From the NCBI GenBank assembly GCA_016937575.1, contig JAFHKN010000002.1, positions 930,001 through 994,000 on the forward strand: a DNA stretch of 64,000 nucleotides. The letters run 5' to 3'. This document shows, in pieces, positions 12,633 through 21,624 of this stretch. The stretch is from Roseomonas aeriglobus. GTDB taxonomy: Bacteria > Pseudomonadota > Alphaproteobacteria > Sphingomonadales > Sphingomonadaceae. A program made the position numbers and the translations under genes. The notes under the pieces are model-generated. The model saw only the letters and a list, made by a program, of their open reading frames with translations. It was not told where the DNA came from and did no database searches. Positions within the stretch are counted from its first letter, which is position 1. Every line of letters starts with the position of its first letter.

Positions 12633-13564
12633 TGCGCTGGGTGCTTGCCCTGTTGCTCGTGGTCGTGGCGGCGCCAGTCGCAGCGCAGCACAAACGCATC
12701 GCGTTCACCTTCGACGACGTTCCGCGGGGGGCAGGCGCGTTCCTCAGCCAGAACGAGCGGGCCGCACGTCTGATCACGGCGCTGCGCAAGGCGCGCATTC
12801 GACAGGCAGCGTTCTTCGTCAATCCCGGGCGTCTCGTGTCCGGCGATGCCGCCGCGACGGCCCGCCTTGATGCCTATGTCGCGGCGGGCCACGTCATCGC
12901 CAATCACAGTTTTTCGCACCCCAGTCTCAGTGACGTGACGGCCGACGCCTATCTCGCCGACATCGATGCGGCAGAGGGCTGGCTGCGTGGGCGGCCGGGC
13001 TATCGCGCGTGGTTTCGCTACCCGCAATTGAACGAGGGCCGCGCTGACATCGCAAAGCGCGACGCGGTCCGTGCGGGGCTGGCCACGCGTGGACTGCGGA
13101 ACGGCTATGTCACGATCGACGGCTATGACTGGGCGCTGGAAAATCTGACGGTCGAGGCGGCCAAGGCGGGCAAACCGGTGGACCGCCACGCGCTGCGCGA
13201 CCTCTATGTCGAAACGCATGTCGGAGCAGCGGAATATTTCGACGGCCTCGCGCGTGCGACGCTTGGGCGGTCACCGGTGCATGTCTTGCTCCTCCACGAA
13301 ACCGATCTCGCCGCGCTGTACCTGGGCGATCTGGTCAGAGCGCTGCGCCGTAAAGGTTGGCAGATCGCCACGGTCGACGAGGCCTATGCGGATCCGATCG
13401 CTGCCGAGGCATCGCGGTACGATGTACGCTCGTCGCAGGGCACGCTCACTGAAATGCTCGCATGGCAGAAAGGTCTGCCGTCGCCGCGCTGGTACCCGCG
13501 AAACGATCCCAAAGTTCTCGGTGACCTCTTTGCGGGTCGGGTGCTGAAGGAAACCGCGCAGTGA
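12632..13564 (+). CDS. Exported polysaccharide deacetylase family protein
   Basis: This is a 310-residue protein with an N-terminal signal peptide (about 1-19, ending AAPVAAQ), so it acts in the periplasm. The NodB-type fold is shown by TFDDVPRG (Asp28/Asp29) and NHSFSHPS (His92 and His96 as metal ligands). FRYPQLNEG stands in place of the usual R-x-P-x-G motif, and LLLHETD lies near the end. Members remove N-acetyl groups from glycans or act on related amides. It starts at an ATG that overlaps the previous stop (TGATG). Its place in a valine operon is odd and suggests hitch-hiking or an unknown role. Confidence 0.85.
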   Translation: MRWVLALLLVVVAAPVAAQHKRIAFTFDDVPRGAGAFLSQNERAARLITALRKARIRQAAFFVNPGRLVSGDAAATARLDAYVAAGHVIANHSFSHPSLSDVTADAYLADIDAAEGWLRGRPGYRAWFRYPQLNEGRADIAKRDAVRAGLATRGLRNGYVTIDGYDWALENLTVEAAKAGKPVDRHALRDLYVETHVGAAEYFDGLARATLGRSPVHVLLLHETDLAALYLGDLVRALRRKGWQIATVDEAYADPIAAEASRYDVRSSQGTLTEMLAWQKGLPSPRWYPRNDPKVLGDLFAGRVLKETAQ

Positions 13565-13697
13565 TCGGTGCCGACACCACAAACCATGGCGCATTGCGTC
13601 GGATTCGTATCGCGCCGTCCGTCCAGAGGATCGGCAATTTGACCCGTGTCGAAGCGCAGAGCTCCGACATCACCTATACCTGTTGCAAGGCTTACCC

Positions 13698-14843
13698 ATG
13701 ACCGACCAATTCGACCTTACCCCCGACCAGCGCGAGATTCAGGAGCTCGCGCGCCGCTTTACCGCCGACCGGATCACGCCGTTCGCGGCTGAATGGGACG
13801 AGAAGCATCATTATCCCGTCGATGTGTGGAAGGCGGCGGGTGAGCTGGGCTTCGGCGCGATCTACGTCAAGGAAGAGGACGGCGGCATCGGCCTTGGCCG
13901 GCTGGAAGCGGCGCTGATCATGGAAGCGATGGCCTATGGCTGTCCCGCGACGTCCGCGTTCATATCGATCCACAACATGGCCGCGTGGATGATCGCAACC
14001 TATGGCAACCAGGCGCTGAAGGACCGTTTCCTGCCGAGCCTGGTGTCGATGGACAAGATCGCCAGCTACTGCCTGACCGAGCCGGGCTCCGGCTCCGACG
14101 CGGCGGCGCTGAAAGCTACCGCGCGTCGCGATGGCGACCATTATGTGCTGAACGGCACGAAGCAATTCATCTCCGGCGCCGGGTATAACGACGTCTATGT
14201 CTGCATGGTGCGGACGGGCGACGAAAAGGCGAAGGGCATCAGCTGCATCGTCGTCGAAAAGGATACGCCCGGCCTGTCGTTCGGCGCGCCGGAGCGCAAG
14301 CTTGGGTGGAACGCATCGCCCACCGCGCAGGTGATCTTCGAGGATTGCCGGGTGCCGGTCGAGAATCTGGTCGGCCGCGAGGGCGATGGGTTCCGCTTCG
14401 CCATGGCCGGGCTTGACGGCGGGCGGCTGAACATCGGGGCGTGCTCGCTGGGCGGCGCGCAGCGCTGCCTGGACGAAGCGGTGCGCTACACCAAGGAGCG
14501 CCAGCAGTTCGGGACGCCCGTCGCCGATTTCCAGAACACCCAGTTCACGCTGGCCGACATGGCGACCGACCTGGAGGCGGCACGGGCGCTGCTCTATCTC
14601 GCCGCGGCGAAAGTAACCAACAACGCGCCGGACAAATCGCGTTTCTCGGCCATGGCGAAACGACTGGCGACCGACAATGGATCGTCGATCGTCGACCGCG
14701 CGCTGCAGCTGCATGGCGGCTATGGCTATCTGATGGATTATCCCATCGAACGTTTCTGGCGCGACCTGCGCGTCCATTCGATCCTGGAGGGCACGAATCA
14801 AGTGATGCGGATGATCGTCGGCCGCGATCTGGTACGCCAGTGA
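13698..14843 (+). CDS. Acyl-CoA dehydrogenase, isobutyryl-CoA type
   Basis: This FAD enzyme has 381 residues and is likely to oxidise isobutyryl-CoA to methacrylyl-CoA in valine breakdown. Family segments are YCLTEPGSGSDAAALKATA (FAD/substrate loop), ISGAGYNDVYVCM, RKLGWNASPTAQVIFEDCRVP, RQQFGTPVADFQNTQF and the C-terminal HSILEGTNQVMRMIVGRDL. Glu364 in ILEGTN is placed as the catalytic base, as in ACAD8-type and short-chain enzymes. The ATG at 13698 is preferred over the upstream TTG at 13683. Its stop overlaps the phaC start. The specificity is inferred from the neighbours. Confidence 0.9.
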   Translation: MTDQFDLTPDQREIQELARRFTADRITPFAAEWDEKHHYPVDVWKAAGELGFGAIYVKEEDGGIGLGRLEAALIMEAMAYGCPATSAFISIHNMAAWMIATYGNQALKDRFLPSLVSMDKIASYCLTEPGSGSDAAALKATARRDGDHYVLNGTKQFISGAGYNDVYVCMVRTGDEKAKGISCIVVEKDTPGLSFGAPERKLGWNASPTAQVIFEDCRVPVENLVGREGDGFRFAMAGLDGGRLNIGACSLGGAQRCLDEAVRYTKERQQFGTPVADFQNTQFTLADMATDLEAARALLYLAAAKVTNNAPDKSRFSAMAKRLATDNGSSIVDRALQLHGGYGYLMDYPIERFWRDLRVHSILEGTNQVMRMIVGRDLVRQ

Positions 14844-16522
14844 CCGATCCCTGGACCCAGGCCGTCACTGCGATGACCGAGGCGATGCGCAAACCGCTCG
14901 GCGCGGCACCGACGCGGCCCTACGATCCGCTCGCTCTGTTCCAGACGATGGGCGAGTTCACCGCGCGCACCATGGCCGATCCGCAGCAGCTGTTCGCGGT
15001 TCAGGCGGAGGCGGCGCGCGAATGGGGACGGTTCTGGTCGAACGTCTGGACGACGCCGACCGACAAGCCGCGCGACCGCCGCTTCGCCGCGCCCGAATGG
15101 CAGGAAGACCCCTGGTATCGCGCCATCCGGGACGCCTATCTGCTGGCGTCGGCCCAGATGCGGCGGCTGGCGGCCGGCGCGGGGGGCAACACTGCCGACC
15201 GCGCGATGATCGCCTTCCTGCTCGATGGTTGGCTGAACGCGGTATCGCCGACGAACTTCGCGATGACCAACCCACAGGTTGTCTATCGCACGCTGGAAAC
15301 CGGCGGGGCGAATTTGCTCGCGGGCTTCGCCAATCTGGTCGAGGACGTCGCCAGCGGAAAAGGCATCGTCAAGCGCCGCACCGATCCGGACGCGTTCGTG
15401 AAGGGCGAGACGATCGCCGCCACGCCGGGCGAAGTCGTGTGGCAGAACGACCTGTGCCAGTTGATCCAGTACACGCCGACGACGCCCGACGTTGCCGCCG
15501 AGCCGCTGCTGTACGTGCCGCCGCTGGTCAACCGCTTCTACATGATCGACCTGCAGCCCAAGTCGAGCCTGGTGAAATGGCTGGTCGACCAGGGCCGTAC
15601 CGTCTTCGTCATCTCCTGGGTCAACCCGACCGAAGCGCACCGCGACAAAGGCGTGGAGGACTATGTCCTGTCCGGCATCGTCGAGGCGACGGGCGTGGTG
15701 CGCGAACGGACGGGCAGGGCGCCCGACCTCTTCGCTTTCTGCCTGGGCGGGACACTGGTCGCGATCGCGCTGGCCTATCTGGCGGCGAAGGGGCGGGCGG
15801 ACGAGGTGAACTCGGCCACGCTCATCGGTTCGATGGTCGATTTCGCCGACATGCGCGATTGGTCGGCCTTCGTCCACGAAGCGCATCTGACCGCGCTGGA
15901 GGGGCATCTCGAGCGGCAGGGTTTTATCGATTCGGTCGAACTGCAACAGCTGTTCGCCGCGATGCGCGCCAATGATCTGATCTGGTCGTCGGTCGTGAAT
16001 CACTATCTGCTCGACAAGCCCGCCCCGCCGAGCGACCTGCTCTATTGGTTCGAGGACGGCGCGCGTATTCCGGCCGCCTTCTTAAAGAGCTACAATCGCG
16101 AGCTCCTACTGAACAACGCGCTTGCTGAACCGGCGGGCTTCGCGGTCGGCGGAGAGGCGATCGACCTTGCCAAGATCACGACCCCTGTCCTGTCGATCGC
16201 GCTGAAGGACGACCATGTCTCGGCCTGGGAGGCGGTCTATGGCGGCGCGCGGATGATGAATACGGACTTCGTGCTCGGCGGGTCAGGGCACAACGCCGGC
16301 GTCATCAACCCGCCGGCCGCCAACAAGCATGGCTATTGGACCAACGATGCAACTCCGACGACCGGCGCGGAATGGCTGCAGGGGGCGACCCGTCACGACG
16401 GGTCATGGTGGCCGTGGTGGGCCGCCTGGCTCGATCGTCACGGCGCCGGGGAGCGGGTCCCCGCCCGCACGATCACCGACGGCCTGGAGGCCGCGCCTGG
16501 AAGTTACGCGAAAGCCCAATGA
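14840..16522 (+). CDS. phaC: Poly(3-hydroxyalkanoate) synthase, class I type
   Basis: The enzyme polymerises hydroxyacyl-CoA into polyester granules. It has 560 residues. The lipase-box-like FCLGGT gives the nucleophile Cys301. Asp458 in LKDDHVSAW and His484 in GGSGHNAGV complete the triad. The N-terminal region and the tail rich in Trp (SWWPWWAAW) also fit class I PhaC. The GTG start overlaps the stop of the acyl-CoA dehydrogenase (GTGA) and its own stop overlaps the next start (ATGA), so it is embedded in the valine operon. phaA, phaB and phasin genes are not adjacent. Its monomer in this setting is an open question. Confidence 0.95.
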   Translation: MTDPWTQAVTAMTEAMRKPLGAAPTRPYDPLALFQTMGEFTARTMADPQQLFAVQAEAAREWGRFWSNVWTTPTDKPRDRRFAAPEWQEDPWYRAIRDAYLLASAQMRRLAAGAGGNTADRAMIAFLLDGWLNAVSPTNFAMTNPQVVYRTLETGGANLLAGFANLVEDVASGKGIVKRRTDPDAFVKGETIAATPGEVVWQNDLCQLIQYTPTTPDVAAEPLLYVPPLVNRFYMIDLQPKSSLVKWLVDQGRTVFVISWVNPTEAHRDKGVEDYVLSGIVEATGVVRERTGRAPDLFAFCLGGTLVAIALAYLAAKGRADEVNSATLIGSMVDFADMRDWSAFVHEAHLTALEGHLERQGFIDSVELQQLFAAMRANDLIWSSVVNHYLLDKPAPPSDLLYWFEDGARIPAAFLKSYNRELLLNNALAEPAGFAVGGEAIDLAKITTPVLSIALKDDHVSAWEAVYGGARMMNTDFVLGGSGHNAGVINPPAANKHGYWTNDATPTTGAEWLQGATRHDGSWWPWWAAWLDRHGAGERVPARTITDGLEAAPGSYAKAQ

Positions 16523-17553
16523 CAGATCCGATGACCGATACCATCCTCGCCGAGCGCGAAGGCGCTGCCGGCTGCCTGCGCCTCAACCGGCCGAAGGCGC
16601 TCCACTCGCTCGACCTGGCGATGGTGCGCCAGATGACTCACGCGCTGTTGGCCTGGCGAGACGATCCGGACATCCGCATCGTGCTGATCGACCATGCCGA
16701 GGGCAGGGGGTTCTGTGCGGGTGGCGACGTGGTGACGATCGCCAAGGCACTGGAGGGCCGCGAAAAGGCCGCACGGTCGTTCTTCTACGAAGAATACCGC
16801 CTCAACCATCTGATGTACACGTTCCCGAAACCGGGCGTGGCGTTCATGGACGGTGTGACGATGGGCGGCGGAGTCGGCATCGCCTGCCCGTGCCGCTATC
16901 GCGTCGCGACCGAGCGGACGGTGTTCGCGATGCCAGAGACGGCGATCGGTATCTTCCCCGACGTCGGCGGCGGTCGGTATCTGTCGCGCCTCCGGGGCCG
17001 GGTGGCGCAATATCTGGCGCTCACCTCCGCGCGGCTGACCGGCGCGGACTGCAAGGCGCTGCGTCTAGCGACGCACTACCTGCCGTCGGACGCGCTCGAC
17101 GAGGCCAAGCGCCGCATCGCCGCCGATCCGTTCCGGGTGGAGGCGATCCTCGACGAATTGTCGGTGGCACCGCCCGAGGCCGAGATCATGGGTCGCCTGC
17201 CACTGATCGATCGCTGCTTTGCCGCCGACGATCTGCAAGAAATCCTCGCCTGCCTCGATGCCGAGCAGGACGAATGGGCCGCCAAGACCGCCGCCAGCAT
17301 CCGCGCCAAGTCGCCGACCGCGTGCGCCGTCTCGCTGCGCATGCTGGTCGAAAGCCCCAAGCAGCCGCACTTCGTCGATGAAATGCGGATGGAATATGCC
17401 CTGATGGTTCGCATGATCGCCTTCCCCGACTTCGCCGAAGGGGTGCGCGCGCTGCTGATCGACAAGACCAACGATCCGCAATGGCAGCCACAGGCCGACA
17501 CCGCCCCCTTTTTCGAACCCCTGTCCCCGATCGACGCATGGAGCCCCTTATGA
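16519..17553 (+). CDS. 3-hydroxyisobutyryl-CoA hydrolase
   Basis: This crotonase-fold enzyme has 344 residues, longer than simple hydratases, as expected for HIBCH. It removes CoA from 3-hydroxyisobutyryl-CoA in valine breakdown. The HIBCH hallmark [15 protein letters not shown] is present, with FCAGGDV and [20 protein letters not shown] forming the CoA and oxyanion region. The ATG at 16519 overlaps the phaC stop, and the end overlaps the next start. The clear match and the order dehydrogenase/hydrolase/hydratase/mmsB make this assignment strong. Confidence 0.92.
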   Translation: MTDPMTDTILAEREGAAGCLRLNRPKALHSLDLAMVRQMTHALLAWRDDPDIRIVLIDHAEGRGFCAGGDVVTIAKALEGREKAARSFFYEEYRLNHLMYTFPKPGVAFMDGVTMGGGVGIACPCRYRVATERTVFAMPETAIGIFPDVGGGRYLSRLRGRVAQYLALTSARLTGADCKALRLATHYLPSDALDEAKRRIAADPFRVEAILDELSVAPPEAEIMGRLPLIDRCFAADDLQEILACLDAEQDEWAAKTAASIRAKSPTACAVSLRMLVESPKQPHFVDEMRMEYALMVRMIAFPDFAEGVRALLIDKTNDPQWQPQADTAPFFEPLSPIDAWSPL

Positions 17554-18329
17554 GCCCTTATGAAACCCTGATCGTCGAACAGCGTGAAGGCGGCGTCACG
17601 CTCATCACGCTCAACCGCCCGCAGGCGCTGAACGCGCTCAATTCGCAGGTGCTGAGCGAATTGATTGCCGCGCTGGAGGCGTTCGATGCCGACGCCAGCC
17701 AGGGCTGTGCGGTGCTGACCGGCAGCGCCAAGGCGTTTGCGGCGGGCGCGGACATCAAGGAAATGCAGGCGATGGACTTCGCCGCCATGTACGGCACCAA
17801 TCACTTCGGCGGTTATGATCGGGTGACCGCGACGCGCAAGCCGGTCATCGCCGCGGTCGCCGGCTACGCGCTGGGCGGCGGTTGCGAGCTCGCCATGATG
17901 TGCGACTTCATCCTGGCCGCCGACACCGCGAAATTCGGTCAGCCGGAGATCAAGCTGGCGGTTTCCCCCGGCATGGGCGGCTCGCAGCGTCTGGCTCGCG
18001 CGGTGGGCAAGGCCAAGGCGATGGAGATGTGCCTGACCGGCCGGATGATGGACGCCGAGGAGGCCGAACGCGCGGGGCTCGTATCGCGCATCGTCCCCGC
18101 GGATGACCTTGTCGAGGAAGCGGTGAAGACCGCCGCGACGATCGCCGGCATGGCGCCACTGGCGGTCAAGGCGAACAAGGAAATGGTCAACGCCGCCTTC
18201 GAAACCGGGCTGACCCAGGGCGTCGCGTTCGAGCGGCGGCTGTTCCACGGGCTGTTCGGGACGGCGGACCAGAAGGAAGGCATGGCGGCCTTCGTCGAGA
18301 AGCGTTCGGGGAACTGGACGGGGCGGTAA
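17550..18329 (+). CDS. Enoyl-CoA hydratase (methacrylyl-CoA hydratase in context)
   Basis: This 259-residue crotonase-fold enzyme adds water to an enoyl-CoA. Both catalytic glutamates of the mitochondrial-type hydratase are present: Glu113 in [10 protein letters not shown] and Glu133 in [20 protein letters not shown] forms the oxyanion/CoA site. In the valine pathway the substrate would be methacrylyl-CoA. The ATG at 17550 overlaps the previous stop. A palindromic repeat separates it from mmsB. Confidence 0.93.
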   Translation: MSPYETLIVEQREGGVTLITLNRPQALNALNSQVLSELIAALEAFDADASQGCAVLTGSAKAFAAGADIKEMQAMDFAAMYGTNHFGGYDRVTATRKPVIAAVAGYALGGGCELAMMCDFILAADTAKFGQPEIKLAVSPGMGGSQRLARAVGKAKAMEMCLTGRMMDAEEAERAGLVSRIVPADDLVEEAVKTAATIAGMAPLAVKANKEMVNAAFETGLTQGVAFERRLFHGLFGTADQKEGMAAFVEKRSGNWTGR

Positions 18330-18331
18330 TC

Positions 18332-18536
18332 TAAGGTCCCTCGCCTCTGCGCGCAGGGGAGAGGGTTGCGAAGACTTGGGCTCGAAGAGCCTTCGTCGGA
18401 GCTGGGTGAGGGGTGATGCGAGCCGTAGGCTCGCGCGGAGCGGCGCTCCGCTCTACCCCTCACCCAACCTACGCTAGGCGGCATAGCCGCCAAGCTTCGG
18501 TATCCCTCGCCCCTAGCAAGGGGCGAGGGCAATGGA
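18332..18536 (+). repeat. Palindromic extragenic repeat before mmsB
   Basis: A composite element fills the gap between the hydratase and mmsB. CCCTCGCC..AGGGGAGAGGG lies at its left edge. Complementary GGTGAGGGG and CCCCTCACC flank a hairpin with CCGTAGGCTCGCGCGGAGCG. At its right edge CCCTCGCCCC..GGGGCGAGGG forms a closing stem. It is similar in layout to 56152-56311. The mmsB ribosome site (GGAGAG) lies just beyond its right edge. Confidence 0.8.
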
Positions 18537-18545
18537 GAGTAAGAC

Positions 18546-19427
18546 ATGGCACGCATCGCCTTCATCGGCCTCGGCAACATGGGCGGCGGGATGGCCGCGA
18601 ACCTAGCAAAGGCGGGGCACGACGTCCGCGCCTTCGATCTGTCGGCAGATGCGCTCGAGCGGGCGAAGGCGGCGGGTTGCCTGCCCGCCCAAAGCGCTGC
18701 GGCGGCTTGTGACGGGGCGGAGGTGGTCGCCACGATGCTGCCCGCGGGCAAGCATGTGGAGGGCGTCTACACGGACAGCATCTTCGACGCGGTGCCCCGG
18801 ACCGCGATCCTGATGGATTGTTCGACGATCGATGTCGCCACCGCCAAGCGCGTCGCGGAAACGGCCGCGGCCAAGGGCCTGACGATGGTCGACGCCCCCG
18901 TCTCCGGCGGGATCGGCGCGGCGAACGCCGGCACGCTGACCTTCATGGTCGGCGGTTCGGCAGCGGCGTTCGACCGGGCCGAGCCGTTCCTGTCCGACAT
19001 GGGCAAGGCGGTGATCCATGCCGGCGCTAACGGCAGCGGGCAGGCGGCGAAGATCTGCAATAACATGCTGCTCGGCGCATCGATGGTCGCGACGTGCGAG
19101 GCGCTGGTGCTGGCGCAGAAGCTGGGGCTCGACCCGCAGAAATTCTATGACATCGCCAGCGTGTCGTCGGGGTCGTGCTGGTCGCTGAACACCTACGCTC
19201 CGCTGCCCGGTGTCGGCCCGCAGACGCCGGCGGATAATGAGTATCAGGGTGGCTTCGCCGCGGCGCTGATGCTGAAGGACCTGCGCCTGGCGATGGAGGC
19301 GGCAGGCAGCGTCGATGCCGACACGCCGATGGGGAAGCGGGCGACGGAATTGTACGAGGCGTTCGTTGCGGCCGATGAGGGCGGGCACGACTTCTCGGCG
19401 ATCATTCGGACTTTGGGGGCGAAATAA
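18546..19427 (+). CDS. mmsB: 3-hydroxyisobutyrate dehydrogenase
   Basis: This NAD-dependent enzyme oxidises 3-hydroxyisobutyrate to methylmalonate semialdehyde, the substrate of MmsA. It has 293 residues. The nucleotide signature AFIGLGNMGGGMAANLAKAG is at the N-terminus, DAPVSGGIGAANAGTLTFM lies in the substrate region, and Lys169 in GSGQAAKICNN is the catalytic lysine of the beta-hydroxyacid dehydrogenase family. The ATG at 18546 follows GGAGAG. It completes the valine pathway set in this operon. Confidence 0.96.
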   Translation: MARIAFIGLGNMGGGMAANLAKAGHDVRAFDLSADALERAKAAGCLPAQSAAAACDGAEVVATMLPAGKHVEGVYTDSIFDAVPRTAILMDCSTIDVATAKRVAETAAAKGLTMVDAPVSGGIGAANAGTLTFMVGGSAAAFDRAEPFLSDMGKAVIHAGANGSGQAAKICNNMLLGASMVATCEALVLAQKLGLDPQKFYDIASVSSGSCWSLNTYAPLPGVGPQTPADNEYQGGFAAALMLKDLRLAMEAAGSVDADTPMGKRATELYEAFVAADEGGHDFSAIIRTLGAK

Positions 19428-19432
19428 CCTCT

Positions 19433-19501
19433 GTTCCCCGGCGAAGGCCGGGGTCCAGTTGCCAGCGGGTCGAGACTGGACCCCGGCCTTCGCCGGGGAA
19501 C
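19433..19501 (+). repeat. Palindromic repeat (CCCCGGC-GAAG-GCCGGGG type)
   Basis: Two perfect 27-nt inverted arms (19433-19459 and 19475-19501) are separated by 15 nt. Each arm also forms its own hairpin CCCCGGC-GAAG-GCCGGGG and ends in GTCCAGT/ACTGGAC. The same unit occurs at 59311-59412 with a 50-nt spacer and at 54875-55250 with a gene as spacer. Here it follows the mmsB stop by 5 bp and may act as its terminator. Confidence 0.9.
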
Positions 19502-19550
19502 GGTTTGTTTAGGCGAAATCGCTAATCGGGCGGACTTAAAGGAGTCCCCT

Positions 19551-20486
19551 ATGCGCCGTCCCGCCCTCGCTCTTGCCGCCATCGTCCTTGCCAGCCCGCT
19601 CGCCGCGCAACAGGCGGGGGCGCCGTTCACCGTGCAGGAGACCGGACAGGGCTATGCGACGCTCGACGAGGCGGTGGGATCGATCCGCATGGGGCGCGGC
19701 ACGATCCTGATCCAGCCCGGCACCTATCACGAATGCACCGTGCAGGCGGGCGGCGACATCACGTTCAAGGCCGTCCAGCCGGGCAGCGTCACCTTCGACG
19801 GGAGCCCGTGCGAGGACAAGGCGATCTTCGTTCTGCGCGGGCGCAGTTCGACCGTCGATGGTATCATCTTCCGCGGCGTGCGCGTGCCCGACGGCAACGG
19901 CGCGGGCATCCGGACGGAGATGGGCAATCTGACCGTCACAAACTCGATGTTCCTCGACAGCCAGGAAGGTATTCTGGGCGGCGAGCCGACGGGGCAGCAG
20001 ATCGTCATCGACAAGTCGACCTTCTCCGGCCTCGGCACCTGCGACGAGGCGCCTGACTGCGCGCATTCGATCTATCTCGCCAACAAGGGATCGGTAACGA
20101 TCACCCGCAGCCGGTTCGAGAAGGGGACGGGCGGTCACTACGTCAAGCTGCGCGTGCCGAACGTCCGCATCGTCGACAACAGCTTCGACGACACGGGAGG
20201 CGCAAAGACCAACTACATGATCGACCTGCCGGAAGGCGGCACCGGCGTGATCGCAAACAACAGCTTCGTTCAGGGCCGCAATAAGGAAAACTGGACGGGC
20301 TTCATCGTCGTTGCGGCGGAAAACCGGACATATCGATCGACGGGGCTGCGGATCGAGGCGAACGACGCGCGTCTTGCGCCCGGCGAAGCCCGCAGTCCCG
20401 CGTTTGTCGCGAGCTACAGCCGCGATGCGCTTGCGATCGGCGATAACCGCCTCGGCGCCGGCGTGCGAAAGTTCGAAACCCGCTAG
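19551..20486 (+). CDS. Secreted right-handed beta-helix protein
   Basis: This is a 311-residue protein with a signal peptide (about 1-19, ending in PLAAQQ). The rest has repeating short strands with N/D/G/S turns (VDGIIFRGVRVPDGNGAGIR, LTVTNSMFLDSQEGI, VTITRSRFEKGTGGH, VRIVDNSFDDTGGAK). This is the pattern of right-handed parallel beta-helix proteins such as pectate-lyase-like or NosD-like folds. No lyase catalytic lysine/arginine pair can be assigned by eye. It stands alone, with AAAGGAG about 7 bp before the ATG. It may bind or cut a polysaccharide. The substrate is unknown. Confidence 0.75.
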   Translation: MRRPALALAAIVLASPLAAQQAGAPFTVQETGQGYATLDEAVGSIRMGRGTILIQPGTYHECTVQAGGDITFKAVQPGSVTFDGSPCEDKAIFVLRGRSSTVDGIIFRGVRVPDGNGAGIRTEMGNLTVTNSMFLDSQEGILGGEPTGQQIVIDKSTFSGLGTCDEAPDCAHSIYLANKGSVTITRSRFEKGTGGHYVKLRVPNVRIVDNSFDDTGGAKTNYMIDLPEGGTGVIANNSFVQGRNKENWTGFIVVAAENRTYRSTGLRIEANDARLAPGEARSPAFVASYSRDALAIGDNRLGAGVRKFETR

Positions 20487-20656
20487 AGTGGCGGTATCTT
20501 TCGCGACTGATTCACATCAGCCGAATAATCGCGTCCTTAAATCAGTCGGCGTTTCAATAATTCATTGTCCAACCATAACAATCGCCGGTACGCTGGCAAA
20601 TTGCGTCGGCGATAACATCAGGCAATATTGAAAATTCTATTTGCCGATCTGCAGGC

Positions 20657-20682
20657 GGCAACCGCGTGGCTCAGCTTTGGTT
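20657..20682 (+). promoter_or_regulatory. Candidate EcfG-type promoter of the Mn catalase genes
   Basis: GCAAC (20658-20662) and GTT (20680-20682) are 17 bp apart, and the GTT is 30 bp before the catalase start. The EcfG consensus as I know it is GGAAC-N16/17-(C)GTT, so one base differs in the -35 part. The spacing and distance match the catalase-family promoter at 28809-28833. Confidence 0.35.
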
Positions 20683-20712
20683 CTTGGGTCATCTCCCGAG
20701 AGGTGCCCTGCG

Positions 20713-21624
20713 ATGTTCATGCACAACAAACGCCTGCAATATACCGTCCGCGTGTCGGAGCCGAACCCGCGGCTCGCGTGCCTGTTGCTCGAGCAATTCG
20801 GCGGCGCCGATGGCGAGCTCGCCGCGGCAATGCGCTATTTCACCCAAGCGCTGAGCGACGAGGATCCCGGCCGCAAGGACATGCTGCTCGACATCGCGAC
20901 GGAGGAGTTGAGCCACCTCGAAGTGATCGGGTCGATCGTGACGATGCTCAACAAGGGCGTCCGCGCCCAGCTGTCCGAAGCGCAGGCGTCGGAGGCCGAG
21001 CTGTTCGCGATGGTCGGCCAGGCCGGGATCAGCGCGAAGGAGTCGATCCTGTTCGGCGGCGGCGCGGCCTTGATCGATTCGGCCGGTACGCCCTGGACCG
21101 CGGCCTATGTCGACTCGCGTGGTGAACCCACCGTCGACCTGCGGTCGAACATCGCCGCGGAATCGCGCGCGAAGATCGTTTACGAGCGGCTGATCAACAT
21201 TACCGACGACCCTGGGGTGAAGGAGGCGCTGGGCTTCCTGATGACGCGCGAGGTCGCGCATCAGAAATCGTTCGAAAAGGCACTCTACGCGATCGAGAAT
21301 AATTTCCCGCCGGGCAAGCTGCCGGGCGTCGAGCAATATGCCAGCGTCTATGTCAATGCGTCGCAGGGCGAGGGCGACATGCAGGGGCCGTGGAATTCTG
21401 GGCCGGAATGGGACCGGATCGACGACCTGGAACAGACGATGCCGATCGACGGACGTGACGGCACGGCCAGTGTCGAGCTGGGCGAGGAGGACCGCGCAGC
21501 TCTGCGGCAGATGGCGACCCGTGGCATGTCGGACCCCGACAGCGATCCGACGACGGGTGCCGAACTGGGCGCTGGGCCCGGTGCCGGCCGGATCAAGCAA
21601 ATCGCCGAGAAGGAGCTGGGATAA
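20713..21624 (+). CDS. Manganese catalase
   Basis: This non-haem catalase breaks down hydrogen peroxide at a di-manganese site. It has 303 residues from the ATG at 20713, with GAGAGG 9 bp upstream; the ATG at 20719 is a close alternative. The four-helix-bundle ligands align with the family: Glu35, Glu65, His68, Glu150 and His183 (GELAAAMRYF, EELSHLEVI, AAESRAKIVYERL, REVAHQKSFEKAL). The C-terminal ~60 residues are acidic and Gly-rich and probably disordered. It is co-translated with a YciE-like ferritin-fold protein (TAATG overlap), a common stress pairing. Confidence 0.95.
   Translation: MFMHNKRLQYTVRVSEPNPRLACLLLEQFGGADGELAAAMRYFTQALSDEDPGRKDMLLDIATEELSHLEVIGSIVTMLNKGVRAQLSEAQASEAELFAMVGQAGISAKESILFGGGAALIDSAGTPWTAAYVDSRGEPTVDLRSNIAAESRAKIVYERLINITDDPGVKEALGFLMTREVAHQKSFEKALYAIENNFPPGKLPGVEQYASVYVNASQGEGDMQGPWNSGPEWDRIDDLEQTMPIDGRDGTASVELGEEDRAALRQMATRGMSDPDSDPTTGAELGAGPGAGRIKQIAEKELG

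Noticed and set aside
20487..20712. Small gene in the gap before the Mn catalase
   Set aside because: The open frames there have no ribosome site, and the region is A/T-richer, as expected for a promoter.
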